Of a stretch of 64,000 nucleotides of DNA, positions 46,201 through 58,200 are shown piece by piece (positions within the stretch are counted from its first letter, which is position 1; each line of letters opens with the position of its first letter). The notes beneath the pieces are model-generated. The model had not been told where the DNA came from. It worked only from the letters and a program-made list of their open reading frames with translations, and ran no database searches. The stretch is taken from NCBI GenBank assembly GCA_031763025.1, contig JASSKH010000005.1:10496528-10560527 (forward strand), written 5' to 3'. The position numbers and the translations under genes are program-made. Source of the DNA: Macrocystis pyrifera (lineage: Eukaryota > Sar > Phaeophyceae > Laminariales > Laminariaceae).

Positions 46201-49200
46201 CCCCGAATTTAACGGCCCGGCTCATGAGACGCGGGTGCCACGGATTCGAGTGCGGAGCGTTGAGTGGGACATCTAGTCAACCGCGGTTTTAACTTGCTAT
46301 ATGGCTCCGTTGGCGACGTTGGGGACATGTTGTTCGGCAACAGAATCGACGACAGAGTGCAGGACGTGGCGTAACCTGATTCGGTGGTGTGTCAGGAGTT
46401 CAGTGTGGCCTTCGAACAGGAGATTGACGGTGTTCAGTGGCCAGCTTTTCTGCGGGTACTCATCTTTGGCGGTCATTTCAACCATGGGTACGCTGGGGGT
46501 AGGAACGTGGCCGAGCACTCTGAGCTGGATAATAGTGTCGGACGATTTTGAGCACTCGACCTTGGGAATCACTTCTTCTTTGTTCTTCGGGGTCAGCTTT
46601 CGAGGTGTTAATGCCTTGTATGGTTTGAGCAGTTTGGAATTGCTGCTGCTTTTCGAGGGGTCGGGGGGGGGGGGGGGGCGGAATCACCATATATAATCTA
46701 CCAGGCTACCAGGTAGTAGGTATGCATTGAATATGTGTTGATGGTTAGAGATGTCTAGTGGGTCGCAAGTTGTAAGGCGCTTCGTACGGCGTTTTTTTTT
46801 TTTTTCCCGCCCCATTTTGTATTTTTCGGGGGGGGGGAGTGTGGTGTGGGTCATGGAATTGGGTTCAAGGCGCCCATGTCATGTGTTGAAAAGAGACTTT
46901 TTTTTTCCGCCCCATTTTTGTGTCTTTTGGAGGGGGGGAATAGTGTAGAAATGGGAGTAGCGTAGAAATGGATTTTGGTTTGGGCGCCATCGATTCGAAT
47001 GGTTTCATGCGACTTGGGCCGAGATTAGCTCACTGACTACAGACATAACGGCCCCAGCGGATATAACAGAGTTAGTGTGTGGAAAAGTGTGTAGAACACA
47101 CCCTTTCAGTCATAATGGTATGAGAAAGCTACGCAGCCTGGGCCAGTACACCGGTAATGGGTGCACATACCGTGGAGATGGGGTTTGGCGGATGGCGGAC
47201 GCGCAGATTCTAGAAGCAGTGCGTAACGTTTTATTCCCAGGTGCCAAAAAAAACAGAGAGGTACTCTATTAATAGTTCCTACAACCAATGACAGGTGGCT
47301 CTCGGCGACGCTGCTGCGGCCCGCTTCTTTGCCCTTGCCGGCGTTCCTCATGACTCCAACTGACGAAGCCCGATTGCAGAAGGCACGACTGCCATGGCTT
47401 AGCTGCTCCAGTACTGGGTGTGCTGGTGTGCCCTTGGGTCGGGTGTCGTGGTGCCGTAGCGGCCTAAAATATTATCCCGGCATGATAACGGCTTCCAATT
47501 CTCTGTAAATATTCAAATAATCATGATTAATCAATTAACTTTTATTTCCTGATTTATCACGACCAGATGATTATAGTCAAGTAATCATGATTAATCAAAA
47601 GCCAAAAACACCCGAAATAATCAATATTCAAATCAAGGCCGTATTGCAGTTGATTACCAACCCTAATTTTCAGGTACATGGTACCATGGTATACGATATC
47701 AGGCCCGCATGTATGCCAGTACACGGTTACATATAAGGTATGCTTCTATACGTACACAATATTAGTATGATGTATGTGCACAGGACAAAAATATCGGTTT
47801 GTAAATGACATAATAAACTACAAGCGGGGCTTCGCGGCGGCGGGCTCCCTTGAAACGGATCATGTTGCATATATACCAGGTATATAGGAATAACGTATTC
47901 ATAGATAACATAAGAAAGTTTGGTACACACCTGAACTATCCCGGGTACCGGTATATATCCTACCGAAAATACCCTCGATACCTTTGTATCGTCTCTAAAA
48001 AACAAGTATAAGCCTAGTAGCAATATTAAGGTTGCCTCCTAGTATTATCGTCACCTGTCGAATAGTAAACAAAGGTACCGCGGATTAGAAACCTGTCCGC
48101 ACGATGGTTGAGAAAAACGTCTGGACATTCGCGCGAGTATACAATGGTAGCGAAAGCCCCCCTCAGTACACCGGAGCAGGAACCTATTGAACAAACAACA
48201 ATCAGTTTTGATAAGGCTAAAAATATATTGCCCTTGCATTTCCTGTTGGTCAAACTAAAAAACCTAAACCTTTCGTCTGCACAATTTCTGTAAGTAAGTA
48301 AAACACAACAGAAACCTACCAGGTACTATGTATCACCCGAACAGTTCATATTCGAGGCATCCACCAGACAGAGTATCTGGTGTAAAAAAAACAAGTCTAT
48401 TGTGGAGGAACCTATTGAATGTTAATTGATGTATTATAATACATACCCTGGTATATTGGTTTGGTTGGGTAAAGTGGAAACCTATTATTAATAGTAAGTC
48501 TATTGTGGAGCTGGAACCTCTTGAATGGACAGTATCACTTCATGGATCAAACCAAATATACCAAATATGTACATTGCTTGCAATTGGTATGAGTAGGGCA
48601 AAGCGTAAACCTATTATTGTCTGCACAATTCCTATTAGAAGAACAGACCACTAATCTGTTGCCCGAACAATTTTTATTGGTAGATCACGGCAGAAACCTA
48701 CTGCCTGCATAATTCCTATTGGAATAACAGACCAATAATATATTGCCCGAACAGTTTCTATTGGTAGATCACGGCAGAAACCTACTGCCTGCACAATTCC
48801 TTTTGGAATAACAGACCAATAATCTATTGCCCGAACAATTTCTATTGGGAGATCAAGGCAGAAATCTATTGTCTGCACAATTCCTATTAGAATAACAGAC
48901 CAACAGTGTATTGCTCGAACAATTTCTATTGTTAGATCAGGGCAAAAACCTATTGCCTGCACAATTACTATTAGAAGAACAGACCAATACTCTAGTGCCC
49001 GGAACTTTTTATTTATTCGACGCATTACGAAATCAATTGCTCGACCAATTCCATTTAATAGATACCCGAAATAACTATTGTGAAAACTATTGTGGGCAGG
49101 TCCCCGATTATGTTGTAGAATTAATAGAGCATTGGAGTATGCTGTGCAAACAAGTTGCCACAGACAATTCCAATTAATTCGCAGTCTTGTGAATAATTCG

Positions 49201-52200
49201 TCCGGACAAGTCCAATTAATACGATAGGAACCCTCCGAATAATGTTGATTTTGCAATTCTAATTTCACTAATAGGTTAGGAATCCATTGTTCAGGCAATT
49301 CCAATTGATAGACTTTTCGTTCGGTCTATTGTAGGACCAACAGTCCGTTGCGATGTCTTTTGCCCAAGGCATAAACAACAGTCTTGTATACCTTTCATAG
49401 CAGTACAGCCGTGTGCACTCATGCATTGTAACAACAACTTTTTATTAACTAATCAACGCTAAGTCTATAGTTCGAAATATTTCAATTATTAGACATCCTA
49501 CAGAACAATTTGTCGGCGCAATTCCAATTAATAGACAACCTCATGAATCAATTGGTCTGGCAATTCCTGTTGTCAAACAGCCTGTGGAATCAATCCGTGT
49601 GGCAGTTCCTATTGACATAAACAGCCTGCGGAATCGATGAACCTGGCAATTCCTATTAATGTAGCAGCCTTCGGAATTATTTATCGGGGTAATTCCAATT
49701 ATTCGTGTTTTTCCAAGGCTTTTCACGTGTGGAACACAACCGCGGTGCGTTTTTTTTTTTTTTTCAATATCACAGCGGTTCCGTGCGGTTTATAGTGTTC
49801 GGGAATACAGCTCGGTGCGGTTTGTATGTTTTGAAGAATCGTACAGCGCGGCTCGTTGCGGTTTGCAACCAAGCGAACGTTGCGGTGCGGTTCAGTTAAA
49901 ACCGATCAAACCCGCACCGCACCGTACCTGCGCCATACAAATTTACTTGCTTTTAAAGACCTCCTGGCTTTTTCACTGTTTTTGATTTTTGGAAAGTCGA
50001 ACGGTGCGATTTGTTACATTTTGCTCACCGCCTTGGGGTGAAGACCTCGCGTGTAGACCGCGGGGTTGAGCACAGATAGCAGGCGCCGCACCATGGGATG
50101 CTCTGGGAACGCGAAGGGAATCATCGCGATGATGTGGATGGTCTTCACCAACTCCCACCTTGGTAAACTGATCCGGGTCGTCTTGGTACAAGGTGCTTGC
50201 CAACGAGGTTTGTACCTTGACCTCTGCACGATCCTTCCTGCGATTTAGTGACGGGAGTTTTACGGAACAAAGACAAAGCGCAGGGCAGGGCGGGGCGTGG
50301 CGGTTGATTTGTTAGCGCGTGTGATTCAGGCGCGAGTCCGCACATACCAGGTATCACGTACCACATCGTGCTATATTCATGACAACACCCTGGGTACTAT
50401 ACTAGGGCGTCGTCGCCGACAAGGGGGGCTACATCAAACAGGAACGGGTCTGCATGGCAAGCGAAACATGTCGACAGTCCAAGAAGCGACTGACGATCAC
50501 GTCTGCGTAAACCTCGAACGCGACACAGCATACTATCCACCACGTTCCACGTCTGAGCACACCTCCGCAGTTGTTGTACCCACGTTATCTGCAAGGCCTT
50601 CGCTGTGGAGGTCTTTAGCTTGTGCGCTTGGCTCAAATGCCGTGTCGCGTTCGACGTCTGCGCCGATGTTATCGCCAGTCGCTTCCTGGCCTGTCGACAA
50701 GTCTCGTTTACCATACAGACCCACTCCTGTTTGATGTGGCCCCCCTTGTCGGCGACGACGCCCTTCGTCGCCATATCCACGCCCCAGTTGAAAACGATCG
50801 ACCTCTGGAGGCCCGATGGGCAGTGCTCGGCTGGAGGAGCAGGTGTCGACCCGCTTCCCTCGCTTTGAGGACCAGTGGTAGTACTCATGTTATGTGTTGT
50901 GATTGTGGTGGTTGTGGTTGTGGGAGACTGGGGGACGCGCTGCTGCGGCAATGCCTTCTACTGTGGTCGGTTGAAATACATACGTTCTTCTTGGTAACGC
51001 TTGTCTCTTTGTGTCGCAGATCGTGTTATACCATATTATATCCACGATAACACCGCGCCGTGTGTCGTGTGGTTGGTAAATATCGTACTACTGTATATCC
51101 ACTGAAAACACCGCGCCGTGTGTCGTGTCGTTGGTCGCAGGGTTCGTCGCAGGAAGCGAAATGTGAAATATTTACAATACATATTATACATCTAAAGCAG
51201 AAGACCCACAATGGTGGACATGGCTCTAGAACGAATCTACTTCTTAGTTTGTCCCGCCCGCAACTAGAACTGTGTCGTCTGAATATAGTGTCAACTACCG
51301 ATGTTAACTATTGATTTCAGAGGTCATCTGTTACTTGGAATTATCCGGACGATAGGTTTGGGATGTTGTCTATCAATTGGAATAGCCCCGACAATAGATT
51401 TGGGATGATGTCTATTAAATAGAATTGTCCCGGCAATAGATTTGATGTGCTGTCTATTAAATGGTATTGTCCCGACAATAGATTTGGGGTGCTGTCTATC
51501 CATTGGAATTGTCCTGACAAAGAGATCTGGGATGCTGTCTATCAATTGGAATTGTCTCGACAATAGATTTGGGGTGCTGTCTATTAAATGGATTGTCCCG
51601 ACAATAGATTTGGGGTGCTGTCTATTAAATGGAATTGTCTCGACAAAAGATTTTGCATGCTGTCTATCAGTTGGAATTGTCCCGACTACAGATTTGGGAT
51701 GCTGTCTATTAATTGGAATTGGATGGGCAATTGACGTGGCCAACACACTGCAAAGCGCTATTCCCTGTACAATAGGATGGGATAGTAAATTCCAACAGAC
51801 TATTGTTTCAACAACATAGTCTCGTGGGTAACTATTAACAGAAATTGATTCGATCATTGATTCAGGTGGGTGTACATTAATAAAAGTTGCCTGGACAATA
51901 GAGCCAGGTGGGTGTCTGTTAATGGAATTTTTCCGGACAACAGAACGCGAGGCATTTAAAATTTTTGTAATTAGATATCACAATAGGCGGTCTATTGCAA
52001 TGGGAACCTATTAATAGACAATCAGAGTGTTGTCTATTGTCCAGGGTGTGATTTTTGTGTACACCGTCACCCCGTTTGGGATTATAGAATATTGACCACC
52101 CCGGGTGGTATACTGTAGCAGTGTGATAAATAGGGGGGGGTGAAAGCATTGGTGCACGACGGCCAAAAAAAGACGCGATCGAGCCTGGCACCGCAGCAGC

Positions 52201-55200
52201 AGTCGTCTGAGCCGCCGACATGTTTTGCCCGTTGCGATGAACCACGCTTGCACTGCCGGTACGGCTCTGTACCTCCTCTACGTCCATACTGCCGAGCTCC
52301 GTACGGTAAGCTTTGGTACCGGTGCTCTTGCACACCTGGTGTGCTGCTGCTGCTATGCTGCACCGGTACCGATATTCGTTTTGTTGATCGCGGCATGCTT
52401 TCACCCGCGCTGATAACTTGGGGGTGTAATAATGATTACCTGGTAAGAGGCATTACCTGAGGGGGTGTGGTATACACCGTCACCCGTGTGGTAACTCGGC
52501 TGGTCGGATTTTAGAATAATGACCAACGGGATGGTATACTATGGGGGTGTGGTATACACTAATGTGACATATACGGTACTACTACGGCTGTACCACAGTA
52601 TACCGATACATGATACAGCAGTAGTATATTCGAAACGCCCATTCCACGTAACAGTCATGTTACTACTTAACCCCTTCAGTACTGGAGTCCCGGATACACC
52701 ACTTTGAGTGGTTTATCCCCAAAACGGGACCCCTATATGTGTTGTCTTCACATCAAATCGTCATTTCTACCCAGCTTGATCAGTACACCAAGTGTCCGTC
52801 CTGATTCCTTGTCCTAGAGAGATACTACTTCTGTGGTCACAGACTGCGAGACAGAGGAAGACCAAGAACAAGAAAAAAAACGCTAATTCATGGATCAAGC
52901 AAGTGAAATGCCAGCGTACCGGGTACGAGAACACAACAATAAGAACAAAAAGACAATTCCGTAGGTTTACCTAGGGTTATCCAAGAGCAAAATTAATTTC
53001 CTGTCCTAACGGACAAAATGACAAAAAACGGTACACCAGCGCTTTTTTTTTGCCAGTTTACTGTACAAAAACTCAAACCAGGCAATCAGGGTACACCAAA
53101 CCCAAGTTAGATGACATTCTCTGTCGAGGTATACCGTTTTATGCGAAACATTCATATCCGTCCGTCTCACTTGCGAAAATGCCAAAAAAAACGGCACACC
53201 ATCGTATTTTTTCCAGTTTACGGTACGAAAAAGTAAAACGAGGTGATCAGGGCACACCAAACTCAAGTTATATGACGTTTTCTGTCAAGATATACCGTTT
53301 TCTAGCAAAAAAGCAATGTCCCGGTACAGCTTATATTTTCGAACTAAAACCGCGTTCGTTAATAGAAACGCCTTCTTGTACTCGTGTTCATACGAACATA
53401 CCAGGTACGAGTCAAGAAGACATTTTATTCCGTTTCGTGCGCGTGCGTGTACTCAGAACACGGTACCGCAAGCGAGCCCGGCGCAGCCGCGGGTGTAAGC
53501 GGGTGCTAGCAGGTAGAGGGGGTGTTGCAAGGAGCGCGGTCGCCGTTTGCATGGCTAGGCGTCGCGTGTGCCTCGAGACACGTAGGAAGCACGAATGGGC
53601 TCTGTCTGGCCTCCTTGTGAGGCTCCGCTTGTACCATATACGAGATATAAGGATCGTTTTGATATGCGAAATAATATTCAAGCGGTGCTTATTTTTGCGA
53701 CCGAACTAAACTTCAAAGAGACTTCAATGCAGTTTGAGCACCAACTTCGTCGACGTGGCGAAGAAGGGCCACAGTGAGCACCGGGCTTCACGCGAGGCGG
53801 GCGACGGGGCTCGCTGTGGCAGAGAGGGAGGAAAACTTTATCCGGATCGAATCGGTGGTGAGGTGGTCGCGAGGCGGGGGGCGGCGTACAGGGCTAAGAG
53901 GGAAGCTCTGCTGTTCGTTTTTTTTTCTTTTTGACCGGTGGCACGTGTTCCAATCAGGCAGAAAATTATTACATGAGAGGAGACAGGGATTTTTTCCCTC
54001 TCCTTGCTTTTTCGCATCGTACATGTTCATACGAATAGCCCGTAAGCATCGTGAACTTTCGGAATGTTCTACGTGCACAAGTACCTGTATTACAGTATGT
54101 GTGTAAATTTTATACGTGCAGAGCTGTCTCTTGTGTCGAGACGATATCCGACGATGTGCGGGATGAAGGAAAAGTTTCGTCGTCCATCGCCGATAAAAAT
54201 CCCCGGCAGGACAGAGGGAGAGCGTCTCTCCGAATGTTCTACGTGCACAAGTACTTGTATTACAGTATGTGTGTAAGTTTTATACGTGCAGTGCTGTATT
54301 GTGTCGAGACGATATCTGACAATGTGCGGCACGAAGCAAGAGTTTCGTCGTCCATCGCTCATAAAAATGCCCAGCAGGACAGAGGAAGAAACTGAAGGGA
54401 AAAAATTATTTCCAATTAGTTCGAAGAAAAAAACAAGGTCGACCGCGACAAGAGTTAGCGTCCCACGACAACAACAATCGGCAAGAAGAACGTGAAATAC
54501 GTACAACCCGCGGTGCCTCCTATTTGTAGCGCATACGAACAAAATGACAAAATACGTGCTTCCTATTAATACTTACTTTTCTTGATACTTGCATTTGGCA
54601 GGACGATAACGGCCCACGTCAACAACGGCCTACAACTCCATACCTACAACCTACGGTACCCATTATTTCTAGTGCCAAAACCAAATTTTATAGTACCAAG
54701 ACTAGAAGAAAAAGCGGAAATTCTATGGTACGAATACGTGCTTCCTACGTACTTTTCTTGATACTTACACTATAGCAGTATCATAACAATAGGACGATAT
54801 ACAGCAATTTAGTGCCCACATTGAGGTCAGCGTCCCATGACAACAACATCCGACGACAACAGCCTACAACAACAAAGGACGACAGACAACCTACCCTTCT
54901 AACACCCTACACAGCTGGTCGAAACAAGACAGCAGTGATAATGACTTCTCCGTACCTACAACCTACGGTACCCACTATTTATAGCGCCAAAATCAAATTC
55001 TATAGTACCAAAACCAAAAGAAATAAAACAGAAACTCGATGGTACGAATACGTACTTCCTGCGTACTTTTCTCGATACTTACATTAGGACGATAACGGCC
55101 CACGTCATAAACAGCCTACAACTACAAATAATGACAAACAACCTATCCTTCTAACATACTACACAGGTCAAAACCATACAGGGTGCCTCCTATTTGTAGT

Positions 55201-58200
55201 GCATACGGACAATGACAAACAGGATAACGCCCCACGACAACAACGTCCGACAACAAAGGACTACAAACAACCTACCCTTCTAACACCCTTCACAGCTGGT
55301 CGAAACAAGACTGCAGTGATACTGACTTCTCGATACCTACAACCTACGGTACCCACTATTTATTTATGTGCCAAAACCAAATTTTATAGTACCAAAACCT
55401 CAAGAAAAAGCGGAAATTCTACGGTACGAATACGTGCTTCCTACGTACTTTTCTTGATGCTTATGTTAGGACGATAACGGCCCACGTCAACAACGGTGCT
55501 GCTGCTTAGCGGCCGGGGTCTCGATCGGATCCTCTCTGTGGTCCCATCTACTCGACGTGCTGGCGCTTAGCGGACGGGGTCTCGATCGGACCCTCTCTAT
55601 GGTCCCATCTACTCGACATGCTGGCACTTAGCGGACGGGGTCTCGATCGGACCCTCTCTGTGGTCCACATATTTGTTTTTGCCCTTCGGTTTCCCCTTGC
55701 GGGTCTGGGCCGGACTTGTTTTTTGCGGCGTGCGGGAGCTCTGGGCCGTTTCCGCCCCCTGCGGCGACTGCGGGCGCTGCGGCGACTGCGTCTTCTGCAT
55801 GGCTTCCAGCATATGCATGTCTAACTTCGAAAGTCTATGACCTTGCCTGTTCCCCAGGCACAAACGACAGTATACCGTAGTGCTAGCTACCATGAGCGCG
55901 CGAGCCAAGAACGCTCGGAGATAATCGAGGCAACTAGACAAGGACCGATCATGCCTCTGCCTTACCGAAGTCCTGGTCACTACGACGTGGGGAGCGCAGC
56001 TGTGCCCTGCCGACTCGAGTCCGACGTACCGCCGCCTTGAGTGAACTCCCCGAAAACGCTGAAACTGCGATTCCGTATGGGGAACATGGACCCGCCAGAA
56101 AACCGAAAGAGGCATACCTGTAGCCAGGAGGAGGGGGAAGATGCACAGATGTGCCCTCGTGGCAAAGCATTGGAAAGCAGAACGCACATAGTGGGAGAAC
56201 GTGAACGTACAAGGAGGAACGGGATGTGTTGGAAGAGGAGTCACGCGTGTGTTCTTCACATGCATGTTGAAACGTTTTGATTTTTTGTGTGATATTGCTT
56301 CTCGATTAGGACTGCCTGCCTTGTACTTTCCCTCTTTTTGCTATTAATAGAGCGCATTTGGCAGAAATGTTGCACGGCGCGTCCAGCCGTTCGAGTTCTG
56401 CGCAGCTACATTTATATTATCTGTTTGGTCGACAGAGTTTTGTTTACGGGGTGCATGTACGTAATGATCATCGGCGAAAAGTCTACTTGTATGCCTTTTG
56501 TCATCTTTGATTTGACTGCAGCGTTTTATTTAGTATGGGTGTGTTCGCGACACGTCGAGGTCATCGCAATCTGCGCGATGCGACTGTGATATTATGTTTT
56601 TGGTTTTTTGCTTCGAAATAGCGGCAACAGCAGCATCTTCAAACAAGTAATATTCTACGTAGCAAGTATCTACGTCGCGAGAGAATTTACATACCTCCGT
56701 CCAACCTTGTATTATATGGTAACACCTAGGGAACAGCAGGGCAACGCTTGCCCTGCTCTACAATACAACTAAATAATCCTGAAATGAAACAGAATACAAA
56801 TGACGCAAGGAGATCAGAAAGATTGCTATTACGGGGGTCCATAGTTAATAGGACCAAATTTTGTTAGTAAAAAAAGGTAAATATATAGGTTTTTATGTAT
56901 GCCATAGGTCCTATTAACTATGGACCCCCGTAATAGTAGGAAAGCATACAAAGTCAAGGACAGATAGCTGCTGCACGGACGAAGCAGCACGAAGGAGAGG
57001 AATTTACCGGCTTATGGACAGCGGGGAGGGGAAGGGAAACAAAGGGAGATACAAGGCAAAAAGCGAGGAGGAAGAGAGAAAGGGCGAAAAGAGAAAGTCA
57101 TACTCCATGCGGTGATAGTAAAACATGAGTGCCCGTCTCTGCTAGAACACCGATTCGGGAGCCTGGCCACACCCTTCAGTTGGAAGTCGGGAGAAGATGA
57201 ATTGCCGATTTGCCGTCTCCTTCCTACTCTCGTCAATACCGGTGTCAAATGTCAGTACTGCCGCTGTCGCGCCCCCCCCCCCCATTGAACAACTCAACGA
57301 AAACAAACAAAAACTGCTAGAATTCAAGGGCTAGTCGGACCGATACCTAGCCAACCGATCTATAATTCATTTCATTTCTGCATTCGGCGACAGCTGTATC
57401 AGTACGGCTGCCCCGTCCCCCCGCCCCCCACCCCTTGTCGCCGCTCTAGGCGTCCTCAGCTGCGTGGCGCAGCCGGCCTCTCTGCGCCTCGCCCCTGTGC
57501 CACTTCGCCATGAAACAGTCTGCCGCTTCGACGATCCCCTGGTACCACTTCCCGCTCTTCTTAGCCGCCCTCGGTCTTAACACCGTTTCTACTCCGAACA
57601 GCAAAGGGGATTTTTCCGTGGACCCCCCGGTGGCTTGAAAAATCCGAAAGTCGTCTGCTAGACATTGGGTCCAGTTCTTTTCCGGTCGGCCTGGTCCTGG
57701 GTTCTCCCCACCAGCCATCTTTCCAAACATCACCCGACGGGTTAGCCCCTCTGCGGGGCTAAAAGGGTTGAAGGCATTAGCATTCATGCTCGTATTTTTT
57801 TTCTCGTGTGTGGAACATTGTCAGAATGTGTCATCATTCACGCATTATCTGAATTTAAGGATTTTAAGCAATAATGAACTCGTCGATGAAGAACCATATA
57901 TACTTGATAAATTGTTTGATACAAGTACGTCGTACAGTACCGGGGGGAGAAGGGACGACACCTGTGACCACGGCTTGTCCAGAAGATCGTCGAGGGTAAA
58001 ACCTCCTACGAGTGGGCTGGAAAGTAAAAGTGATGAAGAAAAAAAAAAGAAAAAAAAAAAAACAGTAGTCATTAGTCTTTTCGTGGTCTATAACTCGATC
58101 CGAGGCAAGAGTCGACCTATAAATTGGCACAAAGGAAAGGGAAGCAAATACAGCAGCGTAGGCCCGCCAGCAAAAAAGTGCCCAATAAAAACATATTGCT

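Larger units (their letters stand above)
42989..47665. mobile_element. hAT-like element hAT-1 of 4.7 kb with perfect 8-bp target duplication
   Basis: It starts TAGGGTTGGTAA and ends TTACCAACCCTA, flanked on both sides by ATTTTCAG (42981-42988 and 47666-47673). Both subterminal regions are rich in TGATTAATCA and AATCATGATTA words, typical of hAT subterminal motifs. Inside lie T1 copy B (43134-43972), X2a (44022-45174), X2b (45414-45963) and GC-richer DNA (45952-47300). No hAT transposase was recognised, so it looks non-autonomous, or its transposase has been replaced by later insertions. The perfect duplication suggests moderate age at most. Confidence 0.85.

Noticed and set aside
53050-53709. 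219-codon plus-strand gene
   Set aside because: Most of it covers the R2 tandem repeat; the rest is Arg-rich DNA with competing frames.
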